From: an uncultured Bacteroidales bacterium
Lineage (GTDB): Bacteria; Bacteroidota; Bacteroidia; Bacteroidales; Paludibacteraceae
Direction: 5' to 3'
Length of the DNA: 64,000 bases
NCBI GenBank assembly: GCA_934725535.1
Contig: CAKVBV010000001.1
Coordinates: forward strand, 24,513 to 88,512
Shown here: piece by piece, positions 16,282 to 24,001 of the stretch
How positions within the stretch are numbered: the stretch's first letter is position 1
How the letters are laid out: each line of letters opens with the position of its first letter
The notes under the pieces: model-generated
Told to the model about the DNA's origin: nothing
Seen by the model: the letters and a program-made list of their open reading frames with translations, nothing else
Database searches by the model: none
Translations under genes and position numbers: made by a program

Positions 16282-17024
16282 GCCACCGCACTGTCTATCA
16301 AGGTGTCTTTCTCATGATTACGCGAATCCAGCACCACCACGCGTTTCCGCAATACGTATGTCTCGCCTTCCCGTATCGGCAACGTGGCGGAATACCCCAC
16401 AATGTGCTGCTTCTCTATCTTTATCGGGCGATGAGTTACAGGCACCCCGTCACGCAGAATAACATAATTCATCGCGCAACAGAGTTGCAAACCTTCATGC
16501 CGCATCTGCAGCCACATCCAACTCAAGTCCTGTCCCACGTAGTTCATCAGCGGATACCACTCCACAGCCTCTTCGCCGCCGCCCAGCAACGCGAGAAGCG
16601 AAATAGGACCGTTGTAGTTCTCCGAATGTACCTTATATGTGATTTGCATCGCCTCCTTGTTGTTCGATAGCAACTCTCGTATGGCTTTGATATTCAACCT
16701 GTAACCTTTGGGAGATACCGTCGTGAACGCCCGCTCCAGCAAGGGCTCGTTTTTGTGCAGGCAACGGAAGAACTTTTCCACCGTCCAATCCGCCAAGTCT
16801 AATCGCTCATCGTGCAAACGGACCGAGATAGACGATATATTCGGTATCGGCTTCTCCACACCTTTTATATAGGTGTGCAACTTCTGCGGAGCGGCATAAT
16901 GTTCCTCGAAATGGGCCGTCTGGCACAGATAGTCATTTGCAAACGACAACTGTTGCTCTATTTCAGGCTCATGCGCAGGGTCCCACTCGTGCTGTTCTAT
17001 TGTCCAAGTATTGTATTCTAACAT
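16263..17024 (-). CDS. GH65 N-terminal domain protein, catalytic domain absent
   Basis: The 253 residues align end to end with the N-terminal beta-sandwich of GH65 maltose/kojibiose phosphorylases: an opening WTIEQHEWDP, the PISSISVRLHDERLDLADWTVEKF segment, LLERAFTTVSPKGYRL, and a final LRKRVVVLDSRNHEKDTLIDSA. In full-length members (about 750 residues) the alpha/alpha barrel with the catalytic glutamate follows, but here the frame stops 19 nt into ruvC. The start is the ATG at 17024, one nucleotide after the LacI stop. It is either a remnant of a deletion that fused it to ruvC or a protein kept for sugar binding alone. Confidence 0.8.
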   Translation of the reverse strand: MLEYNTWTIEQHEWDPAHEPEIEQQLSFANDYLCQTAHFEEHYAAPQKLHTYIKGVEKPIPNISSISVRLHDERLDLADWTVEKFFRCLHKNEPLLERAFTTVSPKGYRLNIKAIRELLSNNKEAMQITYKVHSENYNGPISLLALLGGGEEAVEWYPLMNYVGQDLSWMWLQMRHEGLQLCCAMNYVILRDGVPVTHRPIKIEKQHIVGYSATLPIREGETYVLRKRVVVLDSRNHEKDTLIDSAVACLTNW

Positions 17025-17025
17025 A

Positions 17026-18027
17026 TCATTTTGTCGTTTCGCGTACCACCAAATCCGTCGGCACCATCTCTGTCTGCCGCACACGCTCATCGCCGTCCAA
17101 ACGCTTGAGCAAACGCAGCATGGCTCGGTGTCCTATCTCTGCACCATGTTGCTGAACGGTCGTCAGCATAGGCGATGTAGTACGGCACAACGGGTCGTCC
17201 GAAAAACCGCATATCGCCAACTCCTGAGGTATCCGAACACCCAGTATCTGCGCAGCATACAGCACACCCGACGCGCAGTTGTCGTTCACGCAAAAGATAG
17301 CGTCAGGCTTCTCCTCGCGCTGCAACACTATTGGGGTCTCTATAATAGCCTGCGCACGACTGTCGCATATCACCACGTCATCTTCACTGCACGGAAAACC
17401 ATAGTGCAGCAAGGCATCACGCCAACCCTGATAACGCCTGCGCGCCACCTCCAACTGCATAGGCGACGAGAAGTACGCTATATGCTTGCAACCCGTCTGT
17501 ATCAGGTACTCCACCGCGGTGTACGCTCCCATATAATCGTCCGACAACACTTGGTCGCAGTTCAGCGACGGGCAAGGACGGTCATACAGCACCAGCGGAA
17601 TACCGCTGTTGATAACGTCCTGCAGGTGCTCCAATCGCTCTGTCTGTTTGCTCACACCTACCAGAATCCCTGCCACGCGACTGCCTATCAATGCCTGAAT
17701 ACCTTGCACTTCCTTCTCTATGTTCTCCCCGGTCTGGCATATCAGTATCTTATATCCTGCCTCGTTGGCGGTGTGCTCTATCCCGTCCAGTACACTGGAG
17801 AAAAAGTGATGGTTGACCTCCGGCAGCACCACGCCTATCACATTGTTTCGGCATGTGCGCAGGCTGCTTGCCATCATATTGGGCTTGTAATGCAGCCGTC
17901 GTGCGCACTCCCGTACATCATGTTTCGTCTTGTCGCTGATGTCGGGGTGGTTCTGCAAGGCACGGCTCACCGTGGACACCGAGATGCCCAACTCGCGCGC
18001 TATATCTTTGATGGTTATTGCTTTCAT
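17026..18027 (-). CDS. LacI family transcriptional regulator
   Basis: The 333-residue protein has a LacI helix-turn-helix at 4-25 (TIKDIARELGISVSTVSRAL), a hinge helix near 50-58 and a periplasmic-binding-protein-like effector domain from about 60. The DNA contact and hinge residues are conserved. It is directly followed by the truncated GH65 gene, so it probably once controlled a maltose, trehalose or kojibiose locus. Its present targets are unknown. Confidence 0.92.
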   Translation of the reverse strand: MKAITIKDIARELGISVSTVSRALQNHPDISDKTKHDVRECARRLHYKPNMMASSLRTCRNNVIGVVLPEVNHHFFSSVLDGIEHTANEAGYKILICQTGENIEKEVQGIQALIGSRVAGILVGVSKQTERLEHLQDVINSGIPLVLYDRPCPSLNCDQVLSDDYMGAYTAVEYLIQTGCKHIAYFSSPMQLEVARRRYQGWRDALLHYGFPCSEDDVVICDSRAQAIIETPIVLQREEKPDAIFCVNDNCASGVLYAAQILGVRIPQELAICGFSDDPLCRTTSPMLTTVQQHGAEIGHRAMLRLLKRLDGDERVRQTEMVPTDLVVRETTK

Positions 18028-18048
18028 CTTCTGCTGTACCCGTGCAAA

Positions 18049-18255
18049 TCATTTGTTCTCATCACCCTCGTTCTCATCCGAAGGCTTAATGTGGTCTGCT
18101 TTCTCCCGACTGCGCAATGCGCCTCGGAATATCACTGTCACGGCACCTGCCACCAGCACATAATCCGAATAGGGTTGCATCTTCATGTAACTCATCACGC
18201 AACCCGCCAGCAGCACCGCCAACCCGACTACCAACAGCACATTACTCCATCTCAT
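18049..18255 (-). CDS. Small two-helix membrane protein
   Basis: This 68-residue protein has two hydrophobic segments (5-23 and 31-47) and an acidic, charged tail (SREKADHIKPSDENEGDENK). No family was recognised. It lies between the FtsB-like gene (12 nt upstream) and lacI (21 nt downstream) and is probably in their transcription unit. Confidence 0.6.
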   Translation of the reverse strand: MRWSNVLLVVGLAVLLAGCVMSYMKMQPYSDYVLVAGAVTVIFRGALRSREKADHIKPSDENEGDENK

Positions 18256-18267
18256 AATTCTTAATTC

Positions 18268-18570
18268 TTAATTCTTAAACACGTACACATCCTCTTTATC
18301 CGTATGCATACCATATTGTTCGCGTGCAAAACGCTCCAAACTGTCTGTATCTTGCAGCACCTCCATAGTGTGCAACGCGTGCTCCGTATCTTCGCGGGCT
18401 GCACGCACTTGTTGCTCCGCATTATGTATCTGTCTGCTCTTCTGCAACCGTTTCACCACGCTTTGGTCTCCGATAAACAAATACACAACCGCAAACACTA
18501 ATATGGTAATTACATACTTGTTAGTCAGCCACTTGCGTACTTTGCTTCTTGTCTTTTCTTCGTCTTCCAT
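18268..18570 (-). CDS. FtsB/DivIC-type septum protein
   Basis: The 100-residue protein has a short cytoplasmic N-terminus, a membrane helix (about 18-37), and a periplasmic heptad-rich coiled coil. It ends with DSLERFAREQYGMHTDKEDVYVF, the typical FtsB/DivIC end. It links FtsL and FtsQ in the divisome. The ATG at 18570 was chosen. The frame is open 87 nt further upstream but there it runs through the promoter at 18615-18645. It is the first gene of this minus-strand unit. Confidence 0.88.
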   Translation of the reverse strand: MEDEEKTRSKVRKWLTNKYVITILVFAVVYLFIGDQSVVKRLQKSRQIHNAEQQVRAAREDTEHALHTMEVLQDTDSLERFAREQYGMHTDKEDVYVFKN

Positions 18571-18614
18571 TCTCTGTAATCTGTTTGTTTCCGCAACATT
18601 TCTGAAACACCCTG

Positions 18615-18645
18615 CAAAATTACTGCAATTTTTCGATATACACAA
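18615..18645 (-). promoter_or_regulatory. Promoter of the FtsB-like gene unit
   Basis: TAATTTTG on the minus strand at 18622-18615 and TTG core at 18645-18643, 20 nt apart. Confidence 0.65.
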
Positions 18646-18691
18646 CCCACCCGTCACTTCTTTTCTGTCCCATCGTCCCCAAAACTATGTG

Positions 18692-18724
18692 CCATTTCCG
18701 GGGACGCGGACGCCCCGTCCGCGG
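18692..18724 (+). repeat. GC-rich dispersed motif, copy 2
   Basis: CCATTTCCGGGGACGCG then GACGCCCCGTCCGCGG. CGGACG and CGTCCG within it are complementary, so a small hairpin can form. It matches the reverse strand of 3137-3174. Confidence 0.6.
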
Positions 18725-18763
18725 TCGGTTTGGCACAAACCGTCTGACCATGCTATGCTGGGG

Positions 18764-18784
18764 GACGACGCGGCTCGCGTCGTC
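18764..18784. repeat. 21-bp dispersed palindrome, copy 3
   Basis: Arms GACGACGCG and CGCGTCGTC with spacer GCT. The left flank TGCTATGCTGGGG resembles that of copy 4. Confidence 0.9.
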
Positions 18785-18900
18785 ATATATCGCCGTCATA
18801 TATCAGTGCCGTAGCGACAACGATGCCCGGTGGGCTGAGTCGAACTCCTTATCGGTTCGCATCGTCAATATGTCATCTAATCCACATCACATTTATTGAG

Positions 18901-18962
18901 CCCCCTCTTTGAGGGGGTAAGGGGAGTCTCTTCTCTTTTTTTGGAGGGGTTGGGGAGATATT
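18901..18962. repeat. C-rich/G-rich palindromic repeat, copy 2
   Basis: CCCCCTCTTTGAGGGGG is a perfect 7-bp hairpin, followed by GGGGAGTCT and then a second GGAGGGGTTGGGGAGAT. This is the non-coding form of the element found in-frame at 47713 and 49814. Confidence 0.8.
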
Positions 18963-18972
18963 CGTGTGTTCA

Positions 18973-19060
18973 TCGAGTCAACTGTATGACATTAGTATGA
19001 CATTAGTATGTGATTAGTATGTGATTAGTATGTGATTAGCGAGTGGATAGCGAGTGTTTG
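18973..19060. repeat. 11-bp-register composite array B
   Basis: Eight 11-bp words: TCGAGTCAACT, GTATGACATTA twice, GTATGTGATTA three times, GCGAGTGGATA and GCGAGTGTTTG. The register is exact through the change of word family. It ends 10 nt before the -33 element of the DUF3078 gene. Confidence 0.9.
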
Positions 19061-19070
19061 TGCCGCTCTG

Positions 19071-19101
19071 TTGCAGGTGTGCGAATTATTCGCTACCTTT
19101 G
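19071..19101 (+). promoter_or_regulatory. Promoter of the DUF3078-fmt unit
   Basis: TTG core at 19071-19073 and TACCTTTG at 19094-19101, spacer 20 nt. It starts immediately after array B. Confidence 0.75.
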
Positions 19102-19130
19102 TCGCTTGATTGTAGGACAATAAAGATTGT

Positions 19131-20345
19131 GTGTTGAAACCATTTCGTGTTTTTATAGGGCTGATGACTGCGTGTCTGGCAGTCTCTGCGTCTGCACAGG
19201 TGGTGGACGAAGATGAGATGCTGCTCCAACTGGTGGCGCAACAGAGCCGCGAGATACATGCCAACGATACGCTTTGGAAACAATACGTGTCCCCTTTGTG
19301 CTTGCCCTTGGTGTATATCCCCGAACCTATCCGCTCGCTGAAGGATAGCGTCACAGACCCTTACTCATTGCCGTCCATTCGCATGAATGTACGACGCTAT
19401 ATCACTATGCACGACGCCAATCTCTATGTGGCTGTGCATGACCCCTCGAAGATGGAAGTGATGGACGATGAACCTATCAAGATTCCGCGTGCCATTGTGC
19501 GCGATATGGAAGAGGACAAGTTGGACATCGCCCGTGCACTCCGAGACCGCAACTCCTATTGGCGCAGGGAAATCAACCTCTCTGCACAGATGACCCAGAA
19601 CTATGCCACAGAGAACTGGTACCAAGGCGCAGTAAACTCCTTTGCCACACTCACAAGCGTCAAAGGCTATATCAACTACAAACGCAAAAACTTCGTGTGG
19701 GAAAACAACGGCGAATGGCGTACGGGTTTCAGCACCGTCAGTGGCGACTCCCTCCGCAAGTTGAATACCACCGACGACATCTTCCGTATATCCTCCAAGG
19801 TCGGCTATCAGGTGCACAAACAATGGTATGTGTCCCTCATGGGCGAGTTCCGCACCAATTTCTGGAACACATGGCGCAAGAACAAACGCGAGTTGGCATC
19901 ATCCTTCCTTACACCTGTGCGGTTCACGTTGGGACTCGGTGTGGACTACCAACCTCTTGATGGGCTGAATATCAACTTCTCCCCCGCTGCCTACAAACTG
20001 GTCTATGCCCTCCGCGATGACCCACAAATGGTGGACGTAACGGAATACGGTATAGAGGAAGGTAGCAACTTACTGAGCGAATTTGGTAGTTCCGTACGTG
20101 TGGATTGGAAGTGGAAGCCTCTCCGCGAACTGGAAATGGAGACAAAGTTCTATTTCTTTACCAATTACCATCGTATAGAGACAGAATTAGAGGTGGACTT
20201 CAACTTCATCATCAACCGCTACCTGTCAGCCAAGGTAATGCTTCACCCGCGCTATGACAGCACCACCGAAGTCAAGGAAGGACGCAAATCCAAACTCCAG
20301 TTCAAGGAACTCATCAGCATCGGTTTCTCTCACACTTTCAGATAA
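19131..20345 (+). CDS. DUF3078 outer-membrane protein
   Basis: The 404-residue protein has a signal peptide (about 1-22, ending ASA). The C-terminal 260 residues have the DUF3078 pattern: WRREINLSAQMTQNYATENWYQGAVNS, KNFVWENNGEWRTGFSTVS and a terminal LISIGFSHTFR strand. These are alternating beta strands of a barrel. The function of the family is unknown. The start is a GTG at 19131, since the next in-frame ATG would truncate the signal peptide. fmt begins 8 nt after the stop. Confidence 0.82.
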   Translation: MLKPFRVFIGLMTACLAVSASAQVVDEDEMLLQLVAQQSREIHANDTLWKQYVSPLCLPLVYIPEPIRSLKDSVTDPYSLPSIRMNVRRYITMHDANLYVAVHDPSKMEVMDDEPIKIPRAIVRDMEEDKLDIARALRDRNSYWRREINLSAQMTQNYATENWYQGAVNSFATLTSVKGYINYKRKNFVWENNGEWRTGFSTVSGDSLRKLNTTDDIFRISSKVGYQVHKQWYVSLMGEFRTNFWNTWRKNKRELASSFLTPVRFTLGLGVDYQPLDGLNINFSPAAYKLVYALRDDPQMVDVTEYGIEEGSNLLSEFGSSVRVDWKWKPLRELEMETKFYFFTNYHRIETELEVDFNFIINRYLSAKVMLHPRYDSTTEVKEGRKSKLQFKELISIGFSHTFR

Positions 20346-20353
20346 TTACAACT

Positions 20354-21289
20354 ATGGACAAACAATCTCTGCGTATCATCTACATGGGTACTCCCGACTT
20401 TGCCGTGGAGAGTCTCCGCGCATTGGTGGAGGGCGGCTACAACGTGGTGGCAGTTGTAACGATGCCCGACAAACCCGCCGGGCGGGGGCACCGGGTGCAG
20501 TACTCTGCCGTCAAGCAATATGCCCTGTCAGTAGGGCTGCCCGTGCTGCAACCCGAGCGGCTGAAAGACCCTGCCTTCTTGGAAGAGTTGCGCAGTTATC
20601 ATGCTGACATACAGATAGTTGTTGCTTTCCGCATGCTACCCGAAGCGGTATGGTCCATGCCCCGATTGGGTACCTTCAACCTCCATGCCGCACTCTTACC
20701 CCAATACCGTGGGGCAGCCCCCATCAACTGGGCAGTGATGAATGGCGACCACGAGACAGGAGACACCACATTCATGCTGCGGCACGACATTGACACCGGC
20801 GATATGCTCTTGCAGGAACGCCTGCCCATTGGCGACAACGAAGACGTAGGTTCCGTGCATGACCGACTGATGGTGATGGGAGCGCAACTCGTCCTCCGCA
20901 CTATGGATTTGATCCTCGACTGCGAAGCCAGCGGCAAACCCCTGCCCCTCATACCGCAACCCGACCTGCCCGACTTGCGACCTGCACCTAAGATATATAA
21001 GGACACCTGCCGCATTGACTTCTGCCAGACAGCAGAGCATATACGCAACCAAGTACGCGGACTCAGTCCTTATCCCGCAGCATGGATAGGTGCACCACTA
21101 CCCGCACACCCCTTGGCAACGATGTTGGAGGGAGCCAAAGTATATAAGGTGGCACCCACATCCCTTGCCGGGCAGAAGGGGCATATCATCTTCCCCTGTG
21201 CCGATGGGTATATTGATATTCTGGAACTCCAACTCCCGGGCAAGAAGCGCATGACCGCCCAAGCCCTCCTCAACGGACTACGACCATGA
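20354..21289 (+). CDS. fmt: Methionyl-tRNA formyltransferase
   Basis: This 311-residue enzyme formylates initiator Met-tRNA using 10-formyl-tetrahydrofolate. The N-terminal formyltransferase domain contains the HAALLPQYRGAAPINWAV catalytic region (Asn-His-Asp type) near 110-127 and the DTGDMLL segment. The C-terminal OB-like domain begins about 205. The stop codon lies in the first copy of a 43-bp direct repeat, which also carries the start of a broken nadK copy (ATG at 21286, reading MTIALFA then stop). This shows that fmt and nadK were once adjacent and overlapping. Confidence 0.96.
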   Translation: MDKQSLRIIYMGTPDFAVESLRALVEGGYNVVAVVTMPDKPAGRGHRVQYSAVKQYALSVGLPVLQPERLKDPAFLEELRSYHADIQIVVAFRMLPEAVWSMPRLGTFNLHAALLPQYRGAAPINWAVMNGDHETGDTTFMLRHDIDTGDMLLQERLPIGDNEDVGSVHDRLMVMGAQLVLRTMDLILDCEASGKPLPLIPQPDLPDLRPAPKIYKDTCRIDFCQTAEHIRNQVRGLSPYPAAWIGAPLPAHPLATMLEGAKVYKVAPTSLAGQKGHIIFPCADGYIDILELQLPGKKRMTAQALLNGLRP

Positions 21290-21304
21290 CCATCGCACTT
21301 TTTG
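21262..21304 (+). repeat. 43-bp direct repeat, left copy (end of fmt)
   Basis: It begins AGCCCTCCTCAACGG and ends GCACTTTTTG. It is identical to 23959-24001 except for one base (C at 21294 versus A at 23991). It spans the fmt stop and a dead copy of the nadK start. Confidence 0.95.
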
Positions 21305-21332
21305 CATAATTCATAAATTTGTAGTACCTTTG
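21301..21332 (+). promoter_or_regulatory. Promoter of the inserted C25 protease gene
   Basis: TTTG at 21301-21304 and TACCTTTG at 21325-21332 are exactly 20 nt apart. The -33 element is the last four bases of the left 43-bp repeat, so the insertion junction supplies half of the promoter. Confidence 0.75.
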
Positions 21333-21350
21333 TGAAAAAATCATGTGCGT

Positions 21351-23402
21351 ATGAGACTCTCTAGCCACACACGGCATTTATTATTGACCTTACTGCTACT
21401 ATCGTCAGCCTTGATTGCATCGGGTGCAACAGGAATAGACCCTTTTGTGATAGAGACACCCACGTATCAAATAACAGTATCCGACAATCAATATATTATT
21501 GATTTCAACCTGCCTGATTTTGAGATAACGGATGTGGATATTGCAGAAGAAGGGTATCCTGAAATGTTCCATCAGTATGGATATTTCCACAGCATTGATA
21601 TTGTTGGAACAGATGACTATGATGTAACAGATAATATCGGTTTCCCCGAGTTGCCGTTCTTCCCTATAGAACTATTGTTACCTTGCGACTTTGAGAATAT
21701 AGATATCCATGTCGATTTCTCCGATGTCTTTGACCATGACCTCACCTACTACATTGCTCCGGCCATTAAGGGAAGTGCAATACAGGCTACTGAAGACGGA
21801 GAATATATGGAAATAGAACGTGATGAAGATTACTGCTCCACCACATACACAACCATAGATGCATCTCATTACTATAATGAATACACCGAAGAATTTTACT
21901 CTTTGAGTCAGCCTTACGATGTATTTGGAACTATGGGAGTTACATTGTCCATACACCCCTTTGAGTATATCCCTGCTACAGGCAACTTGCGGATGTTGCA
22001 ACATGGACGCATAATAATCGAATTTGATGGTGGCTCTTTACTATCAGAAATTGCAGGAATACGGGACTCTCAAACCTTTAAGTCTGCGTTTGCGATGGAA
22101 TATTTCAAGGATTTCCCATGGATAGATGTCCCGAGTGGCGAAAGGCATAGTCCCACATTCTTAATAGTTGCTGCAACTCAAGATATGCAGTCTGGTATAA
22201 AGTCTTTTGTTGAGTACAAATCGGATTTAGGATATAATGTGACCACCGTTTATCTTGATGAACAGAGAGCATTGGGTTATCCTCAAGCAATACGATATAT
22301 CATACAAGAAAGGAATCCGGACTATGTACTACTGGTGGGTAGTTTAGAGCAAATCCCGCCTTATATGGGGTCTAAATGGTTTTATAACCCCTATTCTGAT
22401 GATGAATACCATCCCTGTGTTGGTAGATGGATTGTAAAAGAAGACTATAAGAACAATATCTCAGTCAACCGGCAACTCAATACCATCATTCGTAAGACTA
22501 TCACGACAGAGCAACAATTATCTCTCTCTAATAGTTCCATATCTCTATTGTCGGGAACAGGAAATGGAGGATGCTCTTTCTATAGGAACATCAAAAAAAT
22601 AGCAGACCGAATAGATGATGAAACATATGTCCCTAGCACTATTTATGACGGTCGTGATGGATTGGATTTCTCGAATTTTCAAGAGGCAATTCAGAATTCG
22701 TCAATAGTTTTGTATAGAGGGCACGGAGGGGATGTAATAGATAGTCATGATGCTGTATGTGGATCATATATTGCCTCTCCGTATATGGTTTCCTCATGTC
22801 CTGTTACTGATGGTAGAACTATAGATGCATTGGGAAACGAGGTCCCCTTTCCCATAGGATTAGGCATCGCTTGTTCCCTCAACAATTATGAGACAGACAA
22901 TAATTTTGGCTCTGCTTGGGTGAGAAGTGAATATGGAGGAGTCGCTTTCTATGGTTCTACGACATTGTCTGCTCATGCCAACAACAATAACTTGACTAAA
23001 AAAGTTTTTAATACACTTATCGAGAAAACTGCTAATAACCAAAATCTCACCATTAGCAAGTGGCTATATGAGGCTGAGAAAAAGTATTGTATGGCATTTT
23101 CGTCTCCTGATCGTTTTGCAGCAGTAAGAAGATATAGTCTCGTAGGAGACCCGACATTTAGAGTTTATGGTCGTGCGAATCATATTGACTCACCTCGTTA
23201 TCGTGCAACATATAAACGAAATAACACAGAAATATCGATTGATAGTTTTGAGATATTTTCAATGGATGGTCGTCTCGTTGCGCAGGGAGATTATTCTGCC
23301 AATGCGAATACAATTAACTACACTATTCCCAGTGGTATTTATATAGTGAAATATCATCAATCTGATGGAAATTGTATCATTGACAAAATCATTAACAAGT
23401 AG
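21351..23402 (+). CDS. Gingipain-like C25 cysteine protease, T9SS cargo
   Basis: The 683-residue product has a signal peptide (about 1-25) and a propeptide-like region to about 240. A C25 peptidase domain follows, with catalytic His458 in LYRGHGG and Cys508 in GIACSLNN. The last 75 residues form a type A T9SS sorting domain (FEIFSMDGRLVAQGDYS..IPSGIYIVKY). It should be exported to the surface as an endopeptidase with unknown cleavage preference. The composition is AT-richer than fmt and nadK on either side, which agrees with acquisition as an insert. The promoter is at 21301-21332. A GTG at 21345 is an alternative start. Confidence 0.92.
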   Translation: MRLSSHTRHLLLTLLLLSSALIASGATGIDPFVIETPTYQITVSDNQYIIDFNLPDFEITDVDIAEEGYPEMFHQYGYFHSIDIVGTDDYDVTDNIGFPELPFFPIELLLPCDFENIDIHVDFSDVFDHDLTYYIAPAIKGSAIQATEDGEYMEIERDEDYCSTTYTTIDASHYYNEYTEEFYSLSQPYDVFGTMGVTLSIHPFEYIPATGNLRMLQHGRIIIEFDGGSLLSEIAGIRDSQTFKSAFAMEYFKDFPWIDVPSGERHSPTFLIVAATQDMQSGIKSFVEYKSDLGYNVTTVYLDEQRALGYPQAIRYIIQERNPDYVLLVGSLEQIPPYMGSKWFYNPYSDDEYHPCVGRWIVKEDYKNNISVNRQLNTIIRKTITTEQQLSLSNSSISLLSGTGNGGCSFYRNIKKIADRIDDETYVPSTIYDGRDGLDFSNFQEAIQNSSIVLYRGHGGDVIDSHDAVCGSYIASPYMVSSCPVTDGRTIDALGNEVPFPIGLGIACSLNNYETDNNFGSAWVRSEYGGVAFYGSTTLSAHANNNNLTKKVFNTLIEKTANNQNLTISKWLYEAEKKYCMAFSSPDRFAAVRRYSLVGDPTFRVYGRANHIDSPRYRATYKRNNTEISIDSFEIFSMDGRLVAQGDYSANANTINYTIPSGIYIVKYHQSDGNCIIDKIINK

Positions 23403-23407
23403 TAGTT

Positions 23408-23953
23408 ATGAAACATCTTTTATTTGACTTGGTACTATGCATGACTCTGATGTCATGTTCTTGGTTTCATGGAGAAACACTTCCTGCACTGTACATATAC
23501 ACGAATCAGCAGATGTTGGATTCGCTTGAAGTGTACAAGTCGTATTTTTATCCTCACGAAATAGGAGATTCTATAGTTTTTCTACGAGAAGACAGCACTA
23601 TAGATGTCTATTTTGTGGACAAGGAGACAAGGTCTTGGGTCTCCTACTATAATGATACAGATACGACCATTATGTCCGCAGGTATTCAGATATACTTGCA
23701 ACAAAATGAACAAAATATCTGTGTGTATATGCTTATAGAACGCTCTGGTGAAATAACAAGAGACGTGTCTGTTTACAATAAATTGGAAACTTGGGAAGGA
23801 AATATACTGGACTTTCAAACAAAGGAAGATGACATCATTGCTACCAACGCTTACCATGATTCTTGGTGTGTCCTTCGACGCAATGTGGGCATTGTGTATG
23901 TACAGGACGACAAACGGCACACATGGACTACCATCTTACCAGCAAAACAATAA
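23408..23953 (+). CDS. Lipoprotein of unknown function, part of the C25 insert
   Basis: The 181-residue protein has a lipoprotein signal peptide with lipobox LMSC (Cys17) and a beta-rich body (TNQQMLDSLEVYKSYFYP, GIQIYLQQNEQNICVYMLIE). No family was recognised. It starts 5 nt after the protease stop, so it is co-translated with it, and it ends 5 nt before the right 43-bp repeat. As the only partner of the protease it may be an inhibitor, chaperone or anchor, but nothing in the sequence decides this. Confidence 0.75.
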   Translation: MKHLLFDLVLCMTLMSCSWFHGETLPALYIYTNQQMLDSLEVYKSYFYPHEIGDSIVFLREDSTIDVYFVDKETRSWVSYYNDTDTTIMSAGIQIYLQQNEQNICVYMLIERSGEITRDVSVYNKLETWEGNILDFQTKEDDIIATNAYHDSWCVLRRNVGIVYVQDDKRHTWTTILPAKQ

Positions 23954-23958
23954 TAGAC

Positions 23959-24001
23959 AGCCCTCCTCAACGGACTACGACCATGACCATAGCACTTTTT
24001 G
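23959..24001 (+). repeat. 43-bp direct repeat, right copy (start of nadK)
   Basis: It is the right member of the pair that brackets the 2.65-kb insert. It holds a duplicate of the fmt 3' end and the intact nadK start codon at 23983. Confidence 0.95.

Larger units (their letters stand above)
18571..19130. other. 560-bp gene-free, repeat-rich gap between divergent genes
   Basis: No credible gene. In order it holds the FtsB-like promoter (18615-18645), a GC-rich motif (18692-18724), palindrome copy 3 (18764-18784), a C/G-rich palindromic repeat (18901-18962), the 11-bp array B (18973-19060) and the promoter of the DUF3078 gene (19071-19101). Confidence 0.75.

Noticed and set aside
21286..21309. 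Short peptide MTIALFA after fmt
   Set aside because: It is a dead copy of the nadK start created by the 43-bp duplication, not a gene.
23863..23982. N-terminal extension of NAD kinase
   Set aside because: The added 40 codons are the lipoprotein gene read in another frame and the 43-bp repeat; the family starts at the ATG at 23983.
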